The notes under the pieces were generated by a model. That model searched no databases and was not told where the DNA came from. It worked only from the letters and a program-made list of their open reading frames with translations. A DNA stretch of 46,131 nt from positions 1 through 46,131 of the forward strand of contig JAFGIY010000157.1 of NCBI GenBank assembly GCA_016929335.1, in the 5' to 3' direction. This DNA is from Acidobacteriota bacterium. GTDB taxonomy: Bacteria > Acidobacteriota > UBA6911. Of the stretch, positions 18,260 to 27,800 are shown piece by piece (within the stretch, counting starts at the first letter, position 1; every line of letters starts with the position of its first letter). The position numbers were made by a program, and so were the translations under genes.

Positions 18260-18317
18260 GCCACGAATTACACGAATTACCTTAAAAATACAATTCGTGC
18301 AATTCGTGGCTATTTTT
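18260..18317 (+). terminator. Terminator-like stem-loop made of ACGAATTAC/GCAATTCGT units
   Basis: The left arm GCCACGAATTACACGAATT and right arm AATTCGTGCAATTCGTGGC form a stem of about 19 bp, followed by CTATTTTTTT. It ends the hdr-met operon. The sequence belongs to a 9-nt unit repeat family found at several other gaps, so a dispersed repeat appears to be acting as an intrinsic terminator. Confidence 0.85.
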
Positions 18318-18319
18318 TT

Positions 18320-18682
18320 ATGCCCCGAATTCTAATCATCGATGATGACCGGCATATGAGAACGGCATGCGAGCGCGTCCTCACGAAAGCCGGATATGCT
18401 GTTACCTGCTGCGAAGCGGGGGATGAAGGAATCAGGAAAATCAAAGACGGACCTGAAGTATTCGATGCCATTCTGCTGGATCAGCTGATGCCGGGCATGA
18501 GCGGAATGGATGTTCTGGCCCAAATAAAGATCCTGGCTCCGGAGCTCCCCGTAATCATCATCACCGGATCGGTCACTGAAGAATTCTCCGCAGAAATCCT
18601 GCAAAAAGGAGCCGACGGCTGCCTGCCGAAACCCTTCAACCCCGAAGAACTCCGCACCGCTGTCAGAAAAGCCCTGGAATAA
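18320..18682 (+). CDS. Single-domain CheY-like response regulator
   Basis: The 120-residue protein is a receiver domain only: acidic pocket Asp8-Asp10 (IDDDRH), phospho-acceptor Asp in LLDQLMPGMSG, switch Thr in IITGS, and Lys in LPKPF. No output domain or kinase is nearby, so it probably works by protein-protein contact. The ATG lies in the T-run that ends the preceding stem-loop, with no Shine-Dalgarno sequence. Either translation is leaderless or re-initiating, or the start is an internal codon. A long heptamer stem-loop follows the stop codon. Confidence 0.82.
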   Translation: MPRILIIDDDRHMRTACERVLTKAGYAVTCCEAGDEGIRKIKDGPEVFDAILLDQLMPGMSGMDVLAQIKILAPELPVIIITGSVTEEFSAEILQKGADGCLPKPFNPEELRTAVRKALE

Positions 18683-18711
18683 TGGTTGCCTAGCGTGCAG
18701 CAGCTTGCTTC

Positions 18712-18803
18712 GTTTGGGTTTCCCGTTTACGCGTTTCCCGTTTCCCGTTGAGATCTTGTATGTAAAAACGGGAAACGCGTGAACGGGAAACGGGAAACCC
18801 AAA
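18712..18803. repeat. Stem-loop built from GTTTCCC/GGGAAAC heptamers (copy 3)
   Basis: The arms of about 38 nt (starting GTTTGGGTTTCCCG and ending CGGGAAACCCAAA) have a loop of about 17 nt. Both arms share a CGCGTTTCCC / GGGAAACGCG variant unit, so the two arms have stayed complementary even where units deviate from the consensus. It separates the response regulator from the ABC exporter genes. Confidence 0.95.
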
Positions 18804-18884
18804 AGCTTCATCGCTTCAGCACGGAGATTTCGGTGACTGGAAATGGATTTTGTATTAGTCTTTGGTGACTTTGACGGAGATTGA

Positions 18885-20645
18885 ATGGCTGCACTCATCA
18901 GGCTTTTCCGTTTTCTGCAGGGATCGACAGGTGCACTGGTTCTGTCGCTGATTCTCTTGCTGGCATCCACCGGTCTCGGGCTCGTGCAGCCGCGGCTGAT
19001 TGAATACGCCATCGACCACGGAATCAAGATCGGCAACATCCTTTCGATCGTCTGGGGCGCGGCCGGCATCATCGTCGCTTCCATCCTCGCCGCGCTGCTC
19101 AACCTGGGATCCGGCTATACCCTGATCAAATCCTCGCAGCGGATGGGCTATGAAATGCGCAATGCCTTGTATCGAAAGGTAATGAGCTTTTCATTCGAGA
19201 ATCTCGATCGCTGGCGCACGGGCGAGCTGATGGTCCGCCTGAACTCGGATGTAAATACCATCCGGATGTTTGTCCGCATGGGCCTGTTTATGATCGCCCA
19301 ATCGGTCATCATGGTCATCGGCAGCGTCATCGCCATGTACCTCACCGACCCCGGGCTGGCAAACATCATGGCCGTCTTCATGCCGCTGACGCTGGTTCTC
19401 TTTTTCTTCGCCGCCACGATGATACGCCCGTTGTTTATGAAGGCCAGGATGGCTCTGGATGAGCTGAACAACATACTTCAGGAGAACCTTGCGGGCGCCA
19501 AGGTGGTGCGCGCTTATGCACGCCAGAATCAGGAATTAAGCAAATTCGGGATTCGAAACCGGAACCTGTTGAACATCAACCTGAGTGTCGGCTATAAGCT
19601 TGCTCTCTTTTTCCCGCTGTTCTTTCTCATCGCCCAGCTGGCAACCGTGATCGTTCTGTGGGCGGGCGGCTCGGAGCTGGCCGGAGCTGCCGGCGGCGCA
19701 TCCGGCAATTTGACTTTAGGGAAACTGATCGCGTTCAACAACTATGCAACTATGGCGATGTTCCCTCTCCTGATGCTGGGAATGGTGCTCAATTTCATCA
19801 GCATGGCTATGGCATCGGCAATCCGGCTGGACGCATTGCTCAACGAAAAACCGAGCATCGAAGAAAGACCGGATGCAGTCCGCCTGCCTTCGCTGAAAGG
19901 CAGGATCGAGTTCCAGGGGGTGTCTTTCCGCTACGGCGAAGGGGAAAAAGCCCTGAACAAAATCGACCTTACGGTCCTGCCCGGGGAGAAGCTCGGCATC
20001 ATCGGCACAACCGGAGCGGGCAAATCCAGCCTGGTGAATCTGATCCCGCGCTTTTATGACCCGGAAGAAGGACGGGTGCTGATTGATGACATCGATGTGC
20101 GCGACATTGCATTCGATACGCTGCGGACGCACGTGGCCATGGTCCTGCAGGAAACCGTGCTGTTCAGCGGCACGATTCGCGACAATGTGGCCTTCGGCGC
20201 GCCGGAGGCAAGTCAACTCGATCTGGAACGGGCGGCAGATATCGCATGCGCAACAGAATTCATTCGTGAAAAGCCGCACGAGTGGGAGGATTCGATAGGA
20301 GAGCGCGGCGCAGGCCTCTCCGGAGGCCAGCGCCAAAGAATGGCTATTGCCCGGGCGGTTGCGGCAAAGCCGGACATCATTATTCTGGATGATGTGACTT
20401 CTTCGCTGGATGCCACGACAGAAAGGAGCATCATCGAAGCGTTGTATCGGGAATTCAAAGACCGGACTGCATTAATCATCAGCCAGAAGATCAATACGAT
20501 CCGCCATGCGGACCGTATTGTGGTTATGGAAGGCGGCTGCATTATCGCGACAGGCTCGCACGAAGAATTGCTGCAGACGAACGAAACCTATCGCACCATT
20601 TTTGAAACCCAGGCCGGATATGCGCATGGAAGGATTGCGTCATGA
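18885..20645 (+). CDS. ABC exporter subunit with degenerate ATPase site
   Basis: This 586-residue half-transporter has six membrane segments (about 1-310) and a nucleotide-binding domain. The NBD has Walker A GTTGAGKSS (Lys380), Q-loop VLQETVLFSG, signature LSGGQRQR and Walker B IIILDD. The catalytic Glu after Walker B is Asp503 and the switch His is Gln534 (IISQKINTI), so this subunit contributes a non-catalytic site. That is usual in heterodimeric exporters such as TM287/288 and BmrCD. ATG 18885 follows ACGGAGA. Its stop codon overlaps the next start (ATGA), consistent with a heterodimer. The substrate is unknown (lipid, drug or peptide). Confidence 0.9.
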   Translation: MAALIRLFRFLQGSTGALVLSLILLLASTGLGLVQPRLIEYAIDHGIKIGNILSIVWGAAGIIVASILAALLNLGSGYTLIKSSQRMGYEMRNALYRKVMSFSFENLDRWRTGELMVRLNSDVNTIRMFVRMGLFMIAQSVIMVIGSVIAMYLTDPGLANIMAVFMPLTLVLFFFAATMIRPLFMKARMALDELNNILQENLAGAKVVRAYARQNQELSKFGIRNRNLLNINLSVGYKLALFFPLFFLIAQLATVIVLWAGGSELAGAAGGASGNLTLGKLIAFNNYATMAMFPLLMLGMVLNFISMAMASAIRLDALLNEKPSIEERPDAVRLPSLKGRIEFQGVSFRYGEGEKALNKIDLTVLPGEKLGIIGTTGAGKSSLVNLIPRFYDPEEGRVLIDDIDVRDIAFDTLRTHVAMVLQETVLFSGTIRDNVAFGAPEASQLDLERAADIACATEFIREKPHEWEDSIGERGAGLSGGQRQRMAIARAVAAKPDIIILDDVTSSLDATTERSIIEALYREFKDRTALIISQKINTIRHADRIVVMEGGCIIATGSHEELLQTNETYRTIFETQAGYAHGRIAS

Positions 20646-22570
20646 GCAGCGCCAGGCCTCCAGCAAACTTGCCGTCCAAGCCGCCCGGAGTTCCGGGGAG
20701 GGCGGGCTTCGGCCGCCCACGCGGTCCCATGTTCGCGCCGCACATCGAGGCTCCGAGAGATTTCCGCAAATCCCTGCAACGTCTGTTGCGCTACTTCGGA
20801 GGAAATAAAACTCTCATCATCGGATCGACGGTTTTCATTGCAGCAGGCACCCTGCTCAGGACCCTCGGCCCGGCTTTGATCGGCGAGGCTATTAAGGTCG
20901 ATCTGGAACTCTCCCTGAACCTTCCGGATTTCATCTACAGGATGAAAATCATTCTGGCAACCGTCCTCGGCGCGTGGATCGCAGAAGCGGGCTCGGGCAT
21001 TCTGCTGACGCGTCTCTCCAACAATATCGTCTATCGGCTGCGCGAAGATTCGTTTGCTCATATCCAGACTCTCTCGATGGGATCCTTTGACAAGCGGGGT
21101 ATCGGAGACTTCATCAGCCGCATGACGAATGATGTCGAAATGGTTTTCAACGCCATGAACAACGGCTTCTCAAGCCTTGTGGGCGGTCTGTTATCCATGA
21201 TCAGCGTGCTGATCGCCATGTTTATTCTTTCCGTTCCTCTCTCCCTGGTCGTCCTCGCCGTCGTGCCCGTTATGGCAGTGATGACGGGAATTATAGGCAA
21301 AAGGATCCGCGGAGCGTTCCGCAAGAATCAGGAATGGGTCGGCCGTCTGACCTCGAACATCGAAGAATCCGTCTCCGGGGTTAAAGTCATTAAAACCTTC
21401 CGGCGGGAAGAAGCGGAATTCGCCAGGTTTGAAAAGGTGAATGATGAAAGCCAGCGCGCCGGAGTCGAAGCCGAACTGATTTCCTATGCCTTCATGCCGC
21501 TGATGAACATCATGACATCGCTGACTCTCGGGTTGATCGTCGGAGTGGGAGGCTATATGGCGCTCAAAACGGCGGCAGCCCAGTCCCTCGCCGCGGGAGG
21601 AACGGTTGCAGCCGGAGGCGTTTCCATCGGGCTGTTGACCGCCTTCATCCTCTATTCTCAGCGCTTCTTTGAACCATTGCGCCAGATCACACAGGTTTAT
21701 AGTCTGATTCAGTCGGCCATGGCAGGAGCGGAGCGGCTGTTCGAAATGATGGATATCAAACCTGAAGTCGTTGAAAAACCGGACGCGCTTCCGCTAAACG
21801 ATATCCGGGGCGCCGTCGAATTCAACCATGTCGGATTTGCTTATGAAGAAGGCAAAACCGTGCTGGAAGACATCCAGTTCAAGAGCCGGCCCGGACAGGT
21901 TGTCGCCATCGTCGGGCCGACGGGAGCGGGCAAGACAACAATCATAAACCTGTTGAGCCGGTTCTATGACGTGCGCAAAGGCAGCATCGCGATAGACTGC
22001 AGGGATATTCGCGATATCAAAGTGGATGATCTGCGCACCCGCATGGGCATCGTTCTTCAGGAACCATTCTTCTTCGCAACGACAATTCGCGAAAATCTGC
22101 TGTATGCCCGTCCGGATGCAGCAGAAGAAGAGATGATATCGGCGGCAAAAACCGCGAATGCCCATTATTTCATCTCGCGTCTTCCGCGCGGCTACGACAC
22201 GGTGCTTTCGGAGCGCGGCAGCAATTTATCGCAGGGCGAACGCCAGCTTCTGGGCATTGCCCGGGCTATCCTGGCCGATCCGCGCATCCTGATTCTGGAT
22301 GAAGCGACTTCCAGCGTGGACAGTCTGACCGAATCACACATCCAGGAAGGTCTGATCCGCCTGATGAAAGGACGCACTAGCTTTATCATTGCCCACCGGC
22401 TGTCCACAATCCGGAATGCGGATCAGGTGCTCGTGCTCCATAATCGGCGCATCATTGAAGCAGGGACGCACGAACAGCTCATGAGCAGGCCGGACGGCTT
22501 TTATGCGAAGCTGTACGGCATGCAGGAACAGAAGGCCGAAATCCTCGAATCCGATTTCGTGTCGGGGTGA
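20642..22570 (+). CDS. ABC exporter subunit with canonical ATPase site
   Basis: The product is 642 residues. A Pro/Gly/Arg-rich N-terminal extension of about 35 residues precedes six membrane segments. The NBD has Walker A GPTGAGKTT, Q-loop VLQEPFFF, signature LSQGERQ, Walker B ILILDEATSS with the catalytic Glu, and IIAHRLSTI with the switch His. It pairs with the degenerate subunit encoded upstream. The signature here is the slightly divergent LSQGE. Translational coupling comes from the ATGA overlap. The long insertion between membrane segments (AAAQSLAAGGTVAAGGVS) is Ala/Gly-rich and probably extracellular. Confidence 0.92.
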   Translation: MSSARPPANLPSKPPGVPGRAGFGRPRGPMFAPHIEAPRDFRKSLQRLLRYFGGNKTLIIGSTVFIAAGTLLRTLGPALIGEAIKVDLELSLNLPDFIYRMKIILATVLGAWIAEAGSGILLTRLSNNIVYRLREDSFAHIQTLSMGSFDKRGIGDFISRMTNDVEMVFNAMNNGFSSLVGGLLSMISVLIAMFILSVPLSLVVLAVVPVMAVMTGIIGKRIRGAFRKNQEWVGRLTSNIEESVSGVKVIKTFRREEAEFARFEKVNDESQRAGVEAELISYAFMPLMNIMTSLTLGLIVGVGGYMALKTAAAQSLAAGGTVAAGGVSIGLLTAFILYSQRFFEPLRQITQVYSLIQSAMAGAERLFEMMDIKPEVVEKPDALPLNDIRGAVEFNHVGFAYEEGKTVLEDIQFKSRPGQVVAIVGPTGAGKTTIINLLSRFYDVRKGSIAIDCRDIRDIKVDDLRTRMGIVLQEPFFFATTIRENLLYARPDAAEEEMISAAKTANAHYFISRLPRGYDTVLSERGSNLSQGERQLLGIARAILADPRILILDEATSSVDSLTESHIQEGLIRLMKGRTSFIIAHRLSTIRNADQVLVLHNRRIIEAGTHEQLMSRPDGFYAKLYGMQEQKAEILESDFVSG

Positions 22571-22571
22571 T

Positions 22572-23033
22572 TCAGCCGCGAATTGCACGAATTCTCTTTT
22601 TCACTATAAAAAAGCCCAGCAGGCCGGAGCCAAAAAACAGCAAAGTAGTCGGCTCCGGTATATCACCCGGCGGCCGGATTGCCCCCGTAGGAATAAGCCA
22701 TCCAATCCCGTTCAGCTGATATCGGTTCTCTGCGAGCCATGAATTCCCGGGAAGCGTTGAGTCGTAATATATGTTGAAGTCGCTGAACACATCGTCCAGA
22801 TCCAGCGGATAAAGCCATCCCAGATAGAGTGCTGCGCCAGCCGTATCAAGGCTGCCATCGAAGAAATGCAGCTCTTCTCCTTCGCCGAGAGCCAAACTGC
22901 TCCATGCGAAATTATCGAGAAAGCCGAAGGCATTGGCGCCGAGGTCCAGTCCCGCAAGATAGAAGTCATGCGATTCCCCACCCTCGAATATCAAACCTGC
23001 CAAACGCGTTTCCCAGAGGCTGAATTCGTGCAA
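22572..23033 (-). pseudogene. Fragment of a PEP-CTERM protein gene bounded by inverted repeats
   Basis: The open frame ends in a clear PEP-CTERM signal (DIPEPTTLLFFGSGLLGFFIVKK) preceded by about 100 residues of exported-type sequence. There is no signal peptide. The only available start is a TTG inside the repeat, without a ribosome binding site. The last residues (IRAIRG) are encoded by the left repeat copy and the first residues (HEF) by the right copy, so both ends of the coding fragment coincide with 19-nt inverted repeats (22576-22594 and 23022-23040). It is most likely a truncated remnant. Translation from an upstream fusion is the alternative. Confidence 0.7.
22576..22594. repeat. Inverted repeat, left copy (CCGCGAATTGCACGAATTC)
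   Basis: It matches the reverse complement of 23022-23040 at 18 of 19 positions. It starts 5 nt after the ABC exporter stop codon and overlaps the end of the PEP-CTERM fragment. It belongs to the ACGAATTGC dispersed family. Confidence 0.9.
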
Positions 23034-23040
23034 TTCGTGG
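23022..23040. repeat. Inverted repeat, right copy (GAATTCGTGCAATTCGTGG)
   Basis: Partner of 22576-22594, enclosing 427 nt of PEP-CTERM coding sequence. A further single copy (ATTCGTGCAATTCGT) occurs at 24849-24863, just upstream of the next gene on this strand. Confidence 0.9.
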
Positions 23041-23047
23041 CTTCTGT

Positions 23048-24817
23048 TCAGCGGACTTTTCTTTGATTGGCGATTTGAAGGTGCTGTTTGGCCAGTTCGT
23101 AGCCGGGATTGATGCGCAGCGCTCTCCGGAAAGCGGAGACGGCTTGATCTGCAAGGCCCTGATTTAAAAGAGCGACTCCCAGATAATCCCAGTTCATCTC
23201 GCTTCCGGGATTGATCTCAATGGCCTTGCGAAGCAGTTCAACGGCTTTTGCATAGTTCCGGTCCTGGTTTATGTAAACCGCAGCCAGAGTAGCGTAGGCG
23301 CCGTCACCCTTCGGATTATATTCTAGAGCCTCATACAGCAACCTCCTGGCATCCTCAATCCGGGATTCACGCGCGGCGATAATGCCCAATCCAAGCCTGG
23401 CTCGATACCTTTCATAAACCTGCCGGATAAAGCGTTCGTCACCGGCGAACTGCCACGCCTGCGTGAAGCAATCCTTTGCCTTCTGGTCATCGCCGCGGTC
23501 GAGATATATGAAAGCCAGCGAATTCTGGAACTGCATACTCGCAGGCTCTACCTGGAGGGTCTGCCGGTACAGCGTCTCTTCGTCCTTCCAATCCCTGTTC
23601 CTCAATACAGTCAGCGCAAAAAACGCGCCGATGATCATCACCATCACTGCAACCCCGGCCTTTAAACGCATTTGCGATAACGTATCGACCATTAGAACAA
23701 CGATGGCCAGACTCGGCATATACAGGTAGCGCTCCGCGAAAAGAATGCCGCCGGCCTGGAAATACAGAACAGGAGCCAGCATCACGAGGAACACTGCAAA
23801 CCAGATCCATCCGTTCGGCATGGGCTTTCGCGCAAACCACAGGGCAACAATAATCACCGCAATGACGGCGCCATACAGAAGAGTGAAACCGATCCGGTCG
23901 CTAAAATGAAGCGGTATTGCATATTGAGCGGAGAGAGGATGGGGAATAAGCGCCAGGCGAATGTACCGGCCAATTACACCGGCCGCAAGAGTGATCGAGT
24001 CCAACGCCGTGAACCGGGGCCCGATCACCGACGGCAGGCTTAATCCCATAGCATTCATGCGCAACAGGAAATAAGCACCGACGGCGATAATAAACGGCAG
24101 CATCCGAACACCCAGGTCCCTTGCCTTCGGCCTTGCCCGCAGCAGTGTGCCAAAGGCCAGCAATGCCGCTGCCACCGGCAATGTAATGGCGACTTCCTTC
24201 GATAAAAGAGCCAGGAAATAACAGAATCCGGACAGCCACAGATAAACCCTTTTGTTCGTTTGAAAGTGATACAAAAAAGCGCATAAGCCGCACAGATAGA
24301 AAAATCCGCAGGCGAGGTCATCGGCTCCTGCAATCCAGGATACGGCTTCGGTGTGTACCGGATGAACAGCAAACAGGGCCGCCGCGAGGAAAGCGTTCAT
24401 TCTCTGGAATCCGAGCTGAAGACACAGAACAAAGACCAGCGCGCATACCAAGGCATGCAGCCCGACATTGAAAAGATGGAACGTAAATGGCGAAAGCCCG
24501 GATATTTTGTATGCCGCTATATAGATCAGGGTCTGGATGGGCCTGTAATATTGGCTGAATCCGGCTTCGGCGGAATTTCCCTCCGGAGACACGGATTCGC
24601 GGAGTGTGCTGCCGAAAGCGTGCGGGATATTTGCCAGACGGCGGATTGTCTCGTTTCGGACAATCCGCGATTGATCATCCCATACGAATTCGCCGGACAG
24701 GCTGTTGGCATAAGCAGCGAAGCAGAGAAGGATGATCAGGAACACGCTCGCTGCCGGCACCGGATCCCGGCGGAGAGAATCGAAGAAGGAGGACAATGGA
24801 TTCGAGTGACTCGCCAT
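23048..24817 (-). CDS. Polytopic membrane protein with C-terminal TPRs (TMTC/PMT-like)
   Basis: The 589-residue protein has about ten to twelve hydrophobic segments in residues 20-410. The first periplasmic loop begins with GEFVWDDQSRIVRN, the acidic pair typical of GT-C fold glycosyltransferases of the TMTC/PMT type, and AVHPVHTEAVSWIAGADD follows. Residues about 425-585 contain four TPRs (SLAFIYLDRGDDQKAKDCF, YLGVALLNQGLADQA). It is likely a membrane O-glycosyltransferase using a lipid-linked sugar, but the donor and target are unknown. It starts at ATG 24817. A PEP-CTERM fragment follows it on the same strand. Confidence 0.8.
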   Translation of the reverse strand: MASHSNPLSSFFDSLRRDPVPAASVFLIILLCFAAYANSLSGEFVWDDQSRIVRNETIRRLANIPHAFGSTLRESVSPEGNSAEAGFSQYYRPIQTLIYIAAYKISGLSPFTFHLFNVGLHALVCALVFVLCLQLGFQRMNAFLAAALFAVHPVHTEAVSWIAGADDLACGFFYLCGLCAFLYHFQTNKRVYLWLSGFCYFLALLSKEVAITLPVAAALLAFGTLLRARPKARDLGVRMLPFIIAVGAYFLLRMNAMGLSLPSVIGPRFTALDSITLAAGVIGRYIRLALIPHPLSAQYAIPLHFSDRIGFTLLYGAVIAVIIVALWFARKPMPNGWIWFAVFLVMLAPVLYFQAGGILFAERYLYMPSLAIVVLMVDTLSQMRLKAGVAVMVMIIGAFFALTVLRNRDWKDEETLYRQTLQVEPASMQFQNSLAFIYLDRGDDQKAKDCFTQAWQFAGDERFIRQVYERYRARLGLGIIAARESRIEDARRLLYEALEYNPKGDGAYATLAAVYINQDRNYAKAVELLRKAIEINPGSEMNWDYLGVALLNQGLADQAVSAFRRALRINPGYELAKQHLQIANQRKVR

Positions 24818-24882
24818 AGAGGCACACTATTTACTCAAACTCTTTCCGATTCGTGCAATTCGTCGCTCCCTGCCTGACCTGC

Positions 24883-27800
24883 CTAAAACAGCATTCTGAC
24901 GACCAGCTGGCCGTTGCGCGGATTGGCGCCCAGGTCTTTGTAATTGATGAATCCGAATCCGGACTGCGGAACATCGTCATCATCCTTGACCTGCGTCGCG
25001 CCGGCATTCAGATAATAGGGATCCGCCATTTCGCGCCGGTTGAAAATATTCTGGAAATCAACGCGGACGTTCACCTGGATCTTATCGGTAGCCCGGAAAG
25101 TCCTGCCGAAGCTGACCTGTTCCGATGGACGGCGTTTGAACCGGTAATCATTATAGTACGCCTTGGAGGTGCTGAACTCTCCCGGCTCCGGGTCCACCCA
25201 GGCGTCCTGGTTCAGCACAAATTCCTTCATAGGATCCGGATCGTCGTTCAGGCTTTTCGCAAAAAAGTTGGCGCCTCCATTCCTATTGGCAAACGTGTTC
25301 TGGAAAATCAGTGCATAGAGATTGCCGTTGGAGATTGGGACACGGATGGGCAGGCCGCTTCCATACTGCAGAACTGCGGTGAACCGCCAATCACTCAATA
25401 TTTTTGTCAGAAGCTTGTTGTTCGCAAACTTGGGGAAGGTATAGCTCGGCGCAATGAACAGCTGGACCGGCCGCGATAGGGCGGAAACATGCTTATTGCC
25501 TTCCAGATCTGATGCATCGCTTATGGCTTCCAGTGCCGTGTCCGCGCCGACATTTTCATTCCCCAGCGCATACTCTCTCTGATAGCTGAATCCTGAATTC
25601 AGGGCCAATCCGCCTGAGAACTGCCGTGTTACTTTAATTTGCAGTGCGTCATACCATGTCTTTCCAAGCGGAGCCCAGCGATAAAAGATATCTCCATACT
25701 GCGGGAACGGCCGCAGCGACTGGGCCACGGTCTGGGTTACAGGAAATCCCGCATAGGGAAGCTCGGAAAAGCCTCGCTGAACGGCGCGGGACGAATTGAT
25801 CGAGGAGGTCAGCAACAATCGGTCTGCTTCCTCCTCGACGATATCGAGCCCTAAATCTTCGAGTCGATCTATTGTCAGGGCATTCGCGTTGATAAGTCCG
25901 TTTGATTCCCAATACGATCCACGGCTGCCGACATAGGCGATATCCACAAGGAGGTCATACTTAATCCTGGTCTGAAGCCCCAGACTCCACTGCACCTGCC
26001 TCGGCGGACGCCCCGCATCGGGATGGATCGCCAGGGGAGAAACGCCGCTGCCGATAATCTGCTGTTCCGGGTTCAAATTCGGCCATGAATTGGCAACAGG
26101 GAAACCATCGCTTAGCTTGCGCGCTTCTTTATCATAAGCAGTCGAGAAAAACGGATTCGTAGAACCGGAACTCAGGGAGGCGCCATTGTCCGTTGGAGTC
26201 TGCCCGTAGATAATGCCCCAGCCGGCGCGGATGATGAAGTTTGGCGATATCTGATAAGCCAGCCCCAGGCGCGGGCCGATCGCGCCTGTATAAACCTTGG
26301 CAAAATCGCAATTGCAGCGCCCCGCGCCCGAACCTTCATAGATCAGGGCGCCGGGAAGATTGTCTGCAGCCGGATTCAATGCCGTCGGTGAGAAGCTGGC
26401 GATCCGGCCATACGTATCTTTCATGTAGGTCTGATAATCGTATCGTAATCCATATTCGAGTGTCAGGTTGCGGGCTAATTTCCAGCTGTCCTGAACATAG
26501 AAGGCATAAGCATGCTTCCCCAGACGCGGATGACTGACGACTCCGATGTCTCCGCTGTCCACCAGGCCAAGCAGAAAGCTGGCATAAGGAAATCCGACGG
26601 TTCCGCCTTCAAGGTTCTGCCCGAAGGTGGAAGGCTGTCCTGTCTGCGCGGCGCTGAACCTGAGTAAACCATATGCGGGATATTCCACGGTGGTCGGATA
26701 CCCCTCGATGCGCATTTCAGCCCCGAATTTAAAGAGGTGATTGCCGCGCACCCACGTCATGTTTGCGTTTGCGCTGGGCTTCATCATCCTCACATCCCCC
26801 TGCATCTTCATTCCCATATCTTTCATGCCGCCCATTGCGGCACTGAGTCCCGTGATGTAAGGGAAATAGGCGAGGTTCGCCCCCTCAAGTCCGAGCTCTT
26901 CGCTCTGATTGAAGACACCGTATTCCGAGCGCTGCTTCCAATCCATCCCCTGGAAGCCAAATCCCAAATGCAGAACCCTCATTGGAGACATTGTGTAATC
27001 GTAATTGAGTTGATACGTATGGGCGGTGATATCGGTCGGCTGGCCGCTTGTAACTGCGGTTTTGAAGCCGTCTCCGCCCTTGTCGAGCGATTGCGACGCG
27101 GTTTCGCGGTTAATGCTGTAGTAAAACGACAGCTTCGAGCGGGCAAGATTGTGATCCACTTTAAAAGATCCGATGCTGTCCAGGCGGGGGCTTTTCCATG
27201 GAACAACATAATTATCCACGACGTGAGTCTTATCCGTATCGGTCGGCCTGGGGATAATGGCCTGTATCTTCTTGGCAACCGCGTCAAATCTCGATTGCGG
27301 GATGATGTTGCTCCCGTAAGGATCGCGGAAACGCTGGCCGTTCACAATGCGCTCCGATGCCGGATTGTAAATGGTGCCTTCCATGATATCGCGTCCAAGC
27401 GGATCCGTGCCGAGTTTGCGGCCTGTCAGGGCCTCTCGAAAATCCCCTTTGCGGTAGGCAAGAGTCGGAACCGTGAAAGCTTTGTCGTAAATGTTATCCT
27501 GACGGAATTGCTCAAAATTCAGAAAGAAGAATGTCCGGTCGCGGCCCTCGTAATTTTTCGGGATCGTCAGGGGACCGCCTGCCGTAGCTCCGTAATTGTA
27601 TCGGCGGTCCTGCGGCTTTGCGCCGGTATAGGGGTGGGAGTCATTCAATGCTTCATGAGCCCAGTAATTATAAACGGAACCATGATAGGCGTTGGTGCCC
27701 GACTTCATCACCATATTGACGATACCGCCGCCCACCTGTCCATATTCCGCCGGATAATTGCTTGCCTGAATTGAAAATTCTTCTACCGCATCTACACCCA

